Below are positions 1-7,518 of a DNA stretch of 35,999 bases, one piece after another. This DNA is from Geitlerinema sp. PCC 9228 (GTDB lineage Bacteria; Cyanobacteriota; Cyanobacteriia; Cyanobacteriales; PCC-9228), in assembly GCF_001870905.1 (NCBI RefSeq), contig NZ_LNDC01000195.1, positions 1 to 35,999 on the forward strand. The letters are read 5' to 3'. Position numbers and translations under genes: made by a program. The number at the start of each line of letters is the position of its first letter. Within the stretch, counting starts at the first letter, position 1. The notes beneath the pieces were generated by a model. The model did no database searches and was not told the DNA's origin. It was given only the letters and a program-made list of their open reading frames with translations.

Positions 1-277
1 GGGATGTTGGTTTGAGTTTAAATTCGTAGCTGAGAGTCAACATAATGAACAAAAATAGGTTTACGCCTGCTTTTCTAGATGCTAGTACATTGACTTGATG
101 GTGACGGCGGCTCAAGCCGCACGGGTCGCTTTTCATCCCTGCTTTCAAAAGTCAGGGCTTTCCAGCTCCCGATTCATGCGGTAAAAAAGTAGTTAAGTTT
201 TGTAAAGTTCCTGGCTAAATAGAAACTGGGAAGCCCCCATAGGGGCAATTCGCCAATTGCCCCCAACCAAAATTCCC
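1..277. other. Non-coding left edge with possible IS200/IS605-type end
   Basis: No convincing gene lies here. At 105-118 there is a short stem (GCGGCT/AGCCGC). It is followed by a TTTTCATCCCTG...CAGGGCTTTCCAGC block at about 131-166, which folds as CCCTG/CAGGG. From memory, this TTTCATCCC-hairpin-GGGCTTTC layout resembles the right ends downstream of cyanobacterial tnpB genes (IS200/IS605 group), which also form the guide-RNA scaffold. No tnpB reading frame is visible in the first 100 bases, so it would be a relic or the edge of an element lying mostly outside the window. The assignment rests on pattern resemblance only. Confidence 0.35.
242..263. repeat. Perfect inverted repeat downstream of the UPF0182 gene
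   Basis: GGGGCAATT and AATTGCCCC form a perfect 9-bp stem around a CGCC loop, ending 15 bases beyond the stop codon of the leftward UPF0182 gene. There is no U-run on the minus-strand side. It is therefore either a weak or non-canonical terminator or a small palindromic repeat, which are common in cyanobacterial spacers. Confidence 0.6.
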
Positions 278-3034
278 CTATTGTTCGCTCAACTGTTGCA
301 GAATTTTCTCCAATTCAGCAGTTTGCCGTCCGTATTCGGCCCAATTTCCTTCCCGCGCCGCTTGTTGCGCTCGATCGAAAGTTTGTTGGGCTTGTTGAAT
401 CAAATTCGCAGGAACCCCTGCCTCGCCATCGGTGGGAGTTGGTCTGGCAGCTGGCGTTGCTTTTTCTTCACCAAAAATCGCTGCCAGAGAAGATTGTAAA
501 TCGGGACGCATTACCACTTGTTCGTTATAAGAAGCAATAACCCGTTTCAACTCCGGCAACTCTCCCTGTTCGGCGCGCAAATAGATCGGTTCAATATATA
601 GCAAGGATTTTTCAATGGGAATCACCAACAAATTACCGCGAATCACCCGCGAACCTTGCTGGTCCCACAAACTCAACTGTTCAGAAATTTCCGGATTTTG
701 ATTGATGCGCGCTTCGATTTGGCTGGGACCAAAAATTAACTCTTGCTTGGGAAATTCGTACAGCAACAATTTACCGTAATCTTCTTTATCGGAACGCGCC
801 GCCATCCAAGCAATCATATTGTCTTTTTGCACCGGGGTAAAGGGCAAAATCAGCAGGAATTCTTCTTGTTCTTCCTCCGGCAGACGCATAATTATATAGT
901 AGGGAGAAACGGGACGTTGGCTACCCTGGTAATTTTCATTAGGAAAGCGCCACAAATCCTCCCGGTTGTAGAACACTTCCGGGTCACTCATGTGGTAGGA
1001 AAGATACATCTGCGCTTGGATTTGAAACAAATCGAACGGATAGCGGAAGTGGTCTTTAACTTCTGGAGGAACTGTTTCTTGAGGTTCAAACAAATCGGGG
1101 AAGATTTGGCGATAGGTGGCTAGAATCGGGTCTTCTGCATCAACTGTGTAAAAATCCATGCTGCCGTCGTAGGCATCCACAACCACTTTCACCGAGTTGC
1201 GAACGTAGTTGAAGCCACCGCTAATGAGTTTTTGGGAACCTCCCCTGCCTAAGAAAGTACCGGCGCGGTTGATGCTGGAGACCGGTTCGGAGTAAGGAAA
1301 GCGATCGCTCACGGTATATCCTTCGATCGCCCATTTCAACTCGCCATTGATGAGGGTGATATAAGGATCGCTGTCCAATCGTAGAAACGGCGCTACTCGA
1401 CCAACCCGTTCTTCAATGTCTCTGTAGTAGTGTACCCGAGAGCTATCGGTAAAATAGGGAGAAATCAGAATTTTCAAACTTCCCAAATCCATGGCATAGG
1501 CAAGCCGTTTCAAAAACGACTCCATGAGAACGCCGCCTTCTCCACTGTACATGGTTTTGGCATTGCGATCGCCGAGGGGATAGTCAAACTCTTCCGTACT
1601 GGTTCCCGTAAAGACATAATTATCGGTTTCCTGACCATAGTAAATCCCCGAACGCTCCACTTCCAAATCAATTTCGGAAACTGGTGGAATATCTTTAATA
1701 AACAACTCCGGCAACCCTTGCGGCGTCACCACATTCACCGGACTCATCACCAAACCGTAGCCGTGGGTGTATTTGAGACGTTCGCTTACCCAGCTATTGC
1801 GAGGAGCATTGGATAGTTCCCGCGCCGAAAGCATAACTTGACGGTATTCGCCGTTGATGGTATAGCGATCGACATCAATATCGCGGAAATTATAATAGGG
1901 ACGAATTTCTTGCAACTGGCCGTAACTGGTCAGCAAAGGACGGTAATCCCACAGACGGATATTGCGAATGGTGGTTTGATTTTCCTCTAAATCCTGGCGG
2001 TCGAGATCGCCTTCTGCGGGGTACGACTGCCTTTGGACTTTATCCAGATGGTAGGCTTTGCGGGTGAGGGCAATATTGTTTTTGATATAAGGTTTTTCTT
2101 TCTGGAGTTCGTTGGGTTCCACGATAAAGTTTTGCTGGAATCCGGGATAGGCGGTGGTTAGCAAAATGGTGGCCAAAACATAAACCCCCAATCCGTAAGC
2201 CGGGAGTTTGAAGCTCATTTGCCGGAGAGACAGCAGCAGCAACACCGCTAAGGCAATGCCAATCACGCTCATCACCGACAATCCCATCAGTCGCGCATGG
2301 GTGTCGGTATAGCCAGCACCAGCCACCACGCCAGTTTGGGAGTACAGCAGTTCGTAGCGTTGCAACCAAAAGCCAACACCGACCAAAAGCGCGATCGCAG
2401 CTAAAAGTAAGGTAATATGGGTTTTTGCGCCGCCGTAAATAAAACGCTGCCATCCCCGTTCCAGGCTAATACTGCCTTTGAGGATATAAATAGGAATGGA
2501 GACCAGCAACCCGCAGAAAATCAGACCGAGCAACCAACCAAACAGATTTTCAAATAGAGGCAACTGGAAGATATAAAACCCCAAATCCAGGTTAAAAATG
2601 GGGTCGTTTTCCCCGAAATTGTTGGCGTTCAGAAATTTTAAAATGGTTTCCCAACTGCCAATACTGCTACCGGCGGCTGCCAGAGAAATCAAGAAAATGA
2701 CCACCGGAACCACGTATTTGGGAATGGTTTGGGCGTAAATAGCGAATTTATTACTTTCTAGGAGACGGTAGGTGGAGTAGCGAGTAACGCGCGCGGCAAT
2801 GGCATAGTTCCCCCACATAAACAGGGCAAATATAGCAAATGTGGCAATCCAAATGGCAATTTGCCAAAGTTTGATCGTCCAGAAAACACTAGAAAATCCT
2901 ACAGCATCAAACCACCAGGATTCGGTGAGCAAATGCAGCAGCGTACCAGAAGATAGCAATAGGATAAACAGAACCACTGCCACGGGAAGAATCACCGTGG
3001 CTCGTTGGTAAAAAGCGCGTTCTCGGCTTCTCAT
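278..3034 (-). CDS. UPF0182 family multispanning membrane protein
   Basis: A 918-residue protein of the UPF0182 (COG1615) family, usual length about 900-1000 residues. The N-terminal third has about seven hydrophobic segments (for example PVAVVLFILLLSSGTLLHLL). A long extracytoplasmic-type region follows, with family-like stretches such as NFRDIDVDRYTI and THGYGLVMSPVN. The C-terminal tail, with the run of Gln and Ala near QQAQQTFDRAQQAAREG, looks helical. I chose ATG at 3034 over the upstream in-frame ATG at 3121 because an AGGAG ribosome-binding site sits five bases before it and the hydrophobic segments begin just after it. The family has no established biochemical function. It is transcribed alone, divergently from the rhomboid gene. 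Confidence 0.93.
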   Translation of the reverse strand: MRSRERAFYQRATVILPVAVVLFILLLSSGTLLHLLTESWWFDAVGFSSVFWTIKLWQIAIWIATFAIFALFMWGNYAIAARVTRYSTYRLLESNKFAIYAQTIPKYVVPVVIFLISLAAAGSSIGSWETILKFLNANNFGENDPIFNLDLGFYIFQLPLFENLFGWLLGLIFCGLLVSIPIYILKGSISLERGWQRFIYGGAKTHITLLLAAIALLVGVGFWLQRYELLYSQTGVVAGAGYTDTHARLMGLSVMSVIGIALAVLLLLSLRQMSFKLPAYGLGVYVLATILLTTAYPGFQQNFIVEPNELQKEKPYIKNNIALTRKAYHLDKVQRQSYPAEGDLDRQDLEENQTTIRNIRLWDYRPLLTSYGQLQEIRPYYNFRDIDVDRYTINGEYRQVMLSARELSNAPRNSWVSERLKYTHGYGLVMSPVNVVTPQGLPELFIKDIPPVSEIDLEVERSGIYYGQETDNYVFTGTSTEEFDYPLGDRNAKTMYSGEGGVLMESFLKRLAYAMDLGSLKILISPYFTDSSRVHYYRDIEERVGRVAPFLRLDSDPYITLINGELKWAIEGYTVSDRFPYSEPVSSINRAGTFLGRGGSQKLISGGFNYVRNSVKVVVDAYDGSMDFYTVDAEDPILATYRQIFPDLFEPQETVPPEVKDHFRYPFDLFQIQAQMYLSYHMSDPEVFYNREDLWRFPNENYQGSQRPVSPYYIIMRLPEEEQEEFLLILPFTPVQKDNMIAWMAARSDKEDYGKLLLYEFPKQELIFGPSQIEARINQNPEISEQLSLWDQQGSRVIRGNLLVIPIEKSLLYIEPIYLRAEQGELPELKRVIASYNEQVVMRPDLQSSLAAIFGEEKATPAARPTPTDGEAGVPANLIQQAQQTFDRAQQAAREGNWAEYGRQTAELEKILQQLSEQ

Positions 3035-3359
3035 GGGAACTCCTAAGAAAAGCTTGGGTGGACGGTATGGTGGGATTGGCAAGCGCGGCGATCGCGACAA
3101 CCACCAACAACAATCCCTCAAGGGGCATCCTACAACGGAATGGTTAAATTTGCCACATTAGGTTGTACCCATGATGGTTTTCCGCAAGCATTGACCGCTT
3201 CTGTCATCCCGACAAACAGAAAGTTTACAATCTGTTTTTGTTCTTCCCAGGACAAATCTATCCGTTTTGCTAGACTAGAAGGGGAAAAATGGTCAGTTTC
3301 AGGAACAACGTTTCCCCACATTTCCCCATGCGATCGTCGCTTATCGAACAAAAAATTCC

Positions 3360-3929
3360 ATGAAACCAGCAATTGTCAGTTGGCGTCGCAAATTTTTCCT
3401 CCCCCTGCAAGTTCTCGCCATTCCCTGGACCCAGGAAATTATCGACCAACTTTTTTTCCAAGGACGGTGGAATTTGGTGGTTCACCCTCGTTCCCTAGAA
3501 CACCTTGGGGGAATCTTTCTCTCCGCCATTTCCCACAGTGGTTTTCCCCATCTCATTAGCAATACCATCGGATTTGCCATTTTTAGTTGGTTGATTTTGC
3601 TCAAAAGCGAACGAGATTTCTGGACCAGCTTATGGATTGGTTGGATAGGCGGCGGTCTGTTTTGCTGGCTGTTGGGTCCTTACAGCGCTCACGGTTTGAG
3701 CGGGGTAGTATATACTTTATTTGGTTATTTGCTGACCATCGGCTGGTTGGAAAAACGCTTGCTCCCTTTGGGACTTTCAGTTTTTGTGATGATCCACTAT
3801 AGCTATTTAATTGGAGGCGTGTTCCCGACCCAGCCAGGGGTAGCTTGGTGGGGACATTTGTTTGGTTTGTTGTTGGGAATCTTTTCTGCTTACGGTGTCT
3901 ATCGGGAAAAAAGCGATCGCGCCTCGTAA
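3360..3929 (+). CDS. Rhomboid family intramembrane serine protease
   Basis: A 189-residue polytopic membrane protein. The rhomboid fingerprint is present in order: a HxxxN motif in PHLISNT, the catalytic serine motif GLSG, and the catalytic histidine in WWGHLFGLLLGIF in the last membrane helix. Rhomboids cleave transmembrane helices inside the bilayer using this Ser-His dyad; the substrate here is unknown. The length fits the minimal six-helix core with no added cytosolic domain. No clear ribosome-binding site precedes the ATG. The neighbouring UPF0182 gene is divergent across a spacer of about 325 bases. Both encode membrane proteins, but nothing ties them functionally. Confidence 0.88.
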   Translation: MKPAIVSWRRKFFLPLQVLAIPWTQEIIDQLFFQGRWNLVVHPRSLEHLGGIFLSAISHSGFPHLISNTIGFAIFSWLILLKSERDFWTSLWIGWIGGGLFCWLLGPYSAHGLSGVVYTLFGYLLTIGWLEKRLLPLGLSVFVMIHYSYLIGGVFPTQPGVAWWGHLFGLLLGIFSAYGVYREKSDRAS

Positions 3930-3978
3930 CCATCGAGCATAAAATAAAAACCAGAAGGGAGGGGGTTGAGCATTAGCT

Positions 3979-4095
3979 ATGGCTGGCGCGCAAAGTCCGC
4001 TAATCAGCCTGTGGCAAGTCAGCAATGAAGGAACCAAAGAACTCATGACCCACTACTGCCAGCATTTGCTCGTCAACCAAGGACGTTTTTTTTAA
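3979..4095 (+). pseudogene. Remnant of a CHAT-domain protein (C-terminal piece)
   Basis: A 38-codon open frame, MAGAQSPLISLWQVSNEGTK..., matches the pattern of the C-terminal part of caspase-like CHAT domains: an alanine-glycine-alanine segment, then a (L/V)(I/V)SLWQV strand, then an (E/G)TKELM helix. The part carrying the catalytic His and Cys is absent. The frame is closed upstream by a TGA at 3967 and ends in a run of eight T (4086-4093) directly before TAA, where a slip could have caused the stop. A GGGAGGGGG stretch lies upstream, but a functional 38-residue protein is unlikely. I infer a decayed gene fragment. The match is from recognition of the family pattern, not a search. Confidence 0.5.
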
Positions 4096-4140
4096 AGCGT
4101 GCAAGAAATGAGTGGGATTTGTAGGAGGAATTTTCCTATA

Positions 4141-4185
4141 TTTCTAAAAATTAGAAACTCTTAGAGAATCATTATTTTTTAGAAA
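4141..4185. repeat. AT-rich inverted repeat below the leftward operon
   Basis: TTTCTAAAAA at 4141-4150 is the exact reverse complement of TTTTTAGAAA at 4176-4185. A smaller near-palindrome (CTCTTAGAG) lies in the loop. It begins only a few bases past the stop of the small leftward gene ending at 4191, so it may end that transcript. It lacks a GC-rich stem and is not a standard intrinsic terminator. Confidence 0.55.
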
Positions 4186-4190
4186 TGGTC

Positions 4191-4529
4191 TCAGCCATCT
4201 TCCTCTGAGGAAGAAAAATTGGATTCGTTAAAAATAGCAGATATATCTCGATTTAGAGATTCTCGAATCATTCGATCGGCTTTTTCGGGATTTTGATAGA
4301 TTGACTCTAGCAGCTGAAACGGTTCCATGCCGCAAGCGCGCGCATAAAATTCAATTTCTCTCATAATTCGATTTTCCGACTGCCTTAGATACATGCTCAG
4401 ACAATGCTTCGCTTGTATGGCTGGGTTGCGATTGGTTCGAAAAAAGGCTAAAGCATGCAGCAAACGGTCTTCGTAAGGTGCAAGGGGACCGATATGTAGT
4501 TCGTTGGAATTGGGATGGGATGGTTCCAT
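4191..4529 (-). CDS. Hypothetical small protein, downstream of dndC-dndD and methyltransferase
   Basis: A 112-residue protein that I cannot assign to a named family. It looks mostly alpha-helical, with a central basic and aromatic stretch (LSMYLRQSENRIMREIEFY), a later FQLLESIYQNPEKA segment, and an acidic serine-rich end (SSSEEDG). There is no signal peptide or membrane segment. It starts 49 bases after the methyltransferase stop on the same strand, so it probably shares its transcript. Its size is near that of DndE (about 110-130 residues), but I do not see the DndE-type sequence pattern, so I do not call it dndE. Coding is supported by the compact open frame and non-random composition. Confidence 0.6.
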   Translation of the reverse strand: MEPSHPNSNELHIGPLAPYEDRLLHALAFFRTNRNPAIQAKHCLSMYLRQSENRIMREIEFYARACGMEPFQLLESIYQNPEKADRMIRESLNRDISAIFNESNFSSSEEDG

Positions 4530-4578
4530 GTTGGTACTGAAATATAGTGCTTCTGCGAAATTTTCCCGTACAGCCAGT

Positions 4579-5454
4579 CTATTCCTGTTTTTGATAAATT
4601 TGCAAAAGGATATCGGCGGGGGCTAGTATAGAGAGTATCGGATAGACGAAAAGAATAGCAAGATATAGAAAAGCTGCTGTCAGGCGCGACGTTCGTTTGT
4701 CCATACGCAATCGCGACCAAAGTCCTGATAAATGCAGTGTAGGCAAACTTTGACTGTGCAATAAGTAAAATCCATGTTGGGTAGCTAGTTTGTGTAAATT
4801 GCTAGCGTTAAAATAAAATAAGTGCGGACTGGGATAATCTTTTTGCCATAGGCGATGTAATGGTTTTTTGATTCCCAATTTGGCTAGCAAGCTAGCAAGG
4901 CGGTAGAAAAATCCGTTGCTGTTGGGAAGGTTAAGAATCAGAAAGCCACCGGGAATGAGGAATTGGTGGCATTGTTTTAAAACTTGGTGGCAGTCGGGAA
5001 AATGTTCAAAGGCGTCGTTAAAGGCAATGGCGTGAAATTTTTCCTCTTCTCCCAGACAGTCGGGAAAATAGCCAAGACGAATATCCCATCCTTGCTGTTT
5101 TCCCAGATTGGCAACTTCAGTTTCTGGTTCGACGCCGGTGGCAATCGCACCTTTGGCGGTGGCAATTTCTAAAAACCAACCGTAGGCACAACCCACATCG
5201 AGAATTTTTTTGTTGCGAATCGGTAAAAAGCGATTCAGGATATCGAATATGGTTCGGAAGTTGGCCTGTCGTAGGTATTTTAAGGCGTCGCGACGTTGGT
5301 TTTCTTGTAAAAGGTCGCTGTTGTTAGAAGTTAGGTCGGCGCTGGGGGAAAGGGAAGATACCCACAAATCGCAACTCGTACAATGTTGCAGCCAAGGTTC
5401 TAGCTGCGATTTCATGCTATGTTGGCAGATAGGACAGGATGGGCGTGTTTCCAT
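4579..5454 (-). CDS. Class I SAM-dependent methyltransferase with N-terminal zinc ribbon
   Basis: A 291-residue protein. Residues about 7-30 carry a CPIC...CTSC zinc-ribbon pattern. The S-adenosylmethionine fold starts with the glycine-rich motif I KKILDVGCAYGWFLE near residue 83. It continues with an acidic strand end (TGVEPE), a FNDAFEHFPD motif IV region and LIPGGFLILNLPN. The last 35 residues contain a hydrophobic segment (FLYLAILFVYPILSIL), unusual for a soluble methyltransferase and suggesting membrane attachment. It starts 9 bases after the dndD stop, so it is probably co-transcribed with dndC and dndD. Similar zinc-ribbon methyltransferases act on sugars or small molecules, so a direct DNA-modification role is not shown. 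The substrate is unknown. Confidence 0.88.
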   Translation of the reverse strand: METRPSCPICQHSMKSQLEPWLQHCTSCDLWVSSLSPSADLTSNNSDLLQENQRRDALKYLRQANFRTIFDILNRFLPIRNKKILDVGCAYGWFLEIATAKGAIATGVEPETEVANLGKQQGWDIRLGYFPDCLGEEEKFHAIAFNDAFEHFPDCHQVLKQCHQFLIPGGFLILNLPNSNGFFYRLASLLAKLGIKKPLHRLWQKDYPSPHLFYFNASNLHKLATQHGFYLLHSQSLPTLHLSGLWSRLRMDKRTSRLTAAFLYLAILFVYPILSILAPADILLQIYQKQE

Positions 5455-5463
5455 GCTGCGTTT

Positions 5464-7446
5464 CTAGAAAAAATAACCGGGTTTGACGGTTGTTTGGCGC
5501 TGTTTGGCATTGTACTCTAGAAGGTATTCGTGCGCGATCGCTTTTTGCTGGCGTAGGGTATTTACTTCTGTTTCGGCAATTTCGGTATCGGTAGACAGGA
5601 GAATGACCTGGTGGCTGGCGGCGGGAAAATAGCGTTCCACCAAGTTTTGCCGGTGGGAAGAATCCAAACGACCCAGTGGCGTATCGATGGCGATGGGAAG
5701 TTGGTGACCGGAAACTCTCGCCAATCCCCACAAAAAGGATATGGCAAGGAGTTGTTTTTCTCCGGCGGAGAGGCGATGTTTGGGAACGGGGTTGCCTTGC
5801 GAGTCGTAGAGAGACAGGCTGTAGGTTTGGGTATCAATAACGACGCGGTGAACCAGGTCGGATTTATGCAGCAGGTAGCGGAAACATTCGGTGACTTCGG
5901 TTTCCAGTTTGTTAAGTTTTTTTAAGGTGAGGCGTTCTTTAAACCGTTGCAGGGTTTGTTTGACTCTGGCGGAAGATTGGATAATGTGGTTGGCGTTTTC
6001 CCGGTCGATATATTCTTCACTGTAGCGTTGTAGCTGTTTTTTGAGTTTGGCGATCGCGTCGGCAATTTCTTGGCAGCGGTGTTCTGCATCTTGGTATTGA
6101 TGTTCCGCTTGTTTTAGTTTAGCACTGGCATCGCTAACGGCATCCACCAGTTGTTGGTAAGTTTCTGGGGAGGCGGCGGCGGCTAGCTGTCGTTCTTTGG
6201 CGGTTTTTTGCTGTTCCAGGTCGGTTAATTTTTGCAGGCATTCCTGCGCGCGTTGTTGCAGGGAGGGTAGTTGGTAATCCAGTAAATTGCCGATTTGTTC
6301 GATGGCTGTGGTATCGGCATGCAGCCAAATTTCTTTGTCGGGGTCGTTTTCGATATCCAACTGGTGGCGATCGCTTTCGAGAAATTTTTGGATGGCGAGT
6401 AAGTTGGATTCGGATACATCGAGGGTTTGTAAATAGTCTAACAGACGTTGGTCCCTAGAATGTAAAATATCTCGGGCGATGGTATATTCTTGCCACTGGT
6501 TTTCTTGTTCTCCTTGATGTTTGGCATCTTGTAATAGGGGAGATATCAATTTTAAAGGCAAGGAATCGGCAGCAATTTCCCGCAAGCGATCGCGTTGCGT
6601 TTGCATTTCGCTTTCTATGTTTTGAATTTCCGCTTCTAGTTGGTTGCGCTGACCGGCAATTTCCCCGCCTTCTTTCATTAATTTTTCTTTGGTTGCTTGA
6701 TGGTGCGATCGCGCTTTTTCTAAGGCTTGTTGGCAGGTCTTGACTTCTTGTTCGGCGGCTTCGTATTCGGATTGTTTGGTTTGGAGATTTTGTTCTAGGT
6801 CTTCTAAATTGGTCAGTTGCTGTTTGTTCGCCAGTTCTTTGCGCTTGCGGCTAACGAGAACATCCAAATCTACTGCCAAACGATCGGCTAGTTCCAATCC
6901 TAACAAAGATTGAATGGCATCAAAGACCAAAGGCGGTGGTTCGTCTTGTTCTGCCAGTTCCTTGACCTGTTCGCCGTCAAATAGAAATAAATTGGAAATT
7001 CCCAAAGGCAGTAAAGTTTCGATATACTCGTCCCAGGTTTCCGTTAGTCCTTCATCTTTCCAATCGTCTTCTAAAATTCCCAACTGGTCTTTGCCATCTT
7101 TGGGATTTTTTCCCCAAGTACGAACGATGCGATGTTCGACAAAGCGATCGCCAACCACATGTTCAAATGCTAACTCAATGCGCGTTTTTTCAGTTGGCGG
7201 TGTTTGATTGTGAACGCATTGCGATAGAAAATCGGAATAGCTTAAATTTCCCCGCGTAGAACACTGCGCGCGCGGTCCGTACAATGCCAGGCGAATAGCA
7301 TCCATTAGAGTTGTTTTCCCACCCCCATTCATACCGCCAAATAAAACAATCGGCGGCGGAGTTTTATCATCTTCCGGACGTAAATTTATTGTTTGGTAGC
7401 CGAGATAGGGACCAAAATTGTTCAGAACGAGTTCGGTAAATCGCAC
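5464..7446 (-). CDS. dndD: DndD, SMC-like ATPase of DNA phosphorothioation
   Basis: A 660-residue SMC/Rad50-type ATPase. The N-terminus MRFTELVLNNFGPY precedes a Walker A GGMNGGGKTT at residues 37-46. Long coiled coils run through about 180-530 (repeated QLEAEIQNIESEMQ-like heptads). An ABC signature LSAGEKQLL is near 560 and a Walker B IAIDTPLGRLD near 586. These features and the gene order identify DndD, the ATPase that works with DndC and DndE when sulfur replaces a non-bridging phosphate oxygen in DNA. The start is GTG with no clear ribosome-binding site, 72 bases below dndC. Several HIP1 octamers lie inside the gene, so it does not look recently acquired. Confidence 0.92.
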   Translation of the reverse strand: MRFTELVLNNFGPYLGYQTINLRPEDDKTPPPIVLFGGMNGGGKTTLMDAIRLALYGPRAQCSTRGNLSYSDFLSQCVHNQTPPTEKTRIELAFEHVVGDRFVEHRIVRTWGKNPKDGKDQLGILEDDWKDEGLTETWDEYIETLLPLGISNLFLFDGEQVKELAEQDEPPPLVFDAIQSLLGLELADRLAVDLDVLVSRKRKELANKQQLTNLEDLEQNLQTKQSEYEAAEQEVKTCQQALEKARSHHQATKEKLMKEGGEIAGQRNQLEAEIQNIESEMQTQRDRLREIAADSLPLKLISPLLQDAKHQGEQENQWQEYTIARDILHSRDQRLLDYLQTLDVSESNLLAIQKFLESDRHQLDIENDPDKEIWLHADTTAIEQIGNLLDYQLPSLQQRAQECLQKLTDLEQQKTAKERQLAAAASPETYQQLVDAVSDASAKLKQAEHQYQDAEHRCQEIADAIAKLKKQLQRYSEEYIDRENANHIIQSSARVKQTLQRFKERLTLKKLNKLETEVTECFRYLLHKSDLVHRVVIDTQTYSLSLYDSQGNPVPKHRLSAGEKQLLAISFLWGLARVSGHQLPIAIDTPLGRLDSSHRQNLVERYFPAASHQVILLSTDTEIAETEVNTLRQQKAIAHEYLLEYNAKQRQTTVKPGYFF

Positions 7447-7518
7447 GGTTGTTTTTTACTAAGAATAGGGGACTTTTGAGAAAGTGAAAGTGGGAGGGGA
7501 AAAAGAGAACAGTTGGAT

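Noticed and set aside
3130-3372. Minus-strand open frame of 80 codons upstream of the UPF0182 gene
   Set aside because: No ribosome-binding site or known family, and it runs over the rhomboid start and the divergent promoter region. The middle part reads protein-like, so it is not excluded, but I cannot support it.
4191-4529. Calling the 112-residue protein DndE
   Set aside because: Size and position are suggestive, but I do not see the DndE sequence pattern and another gene separates it from dndD.
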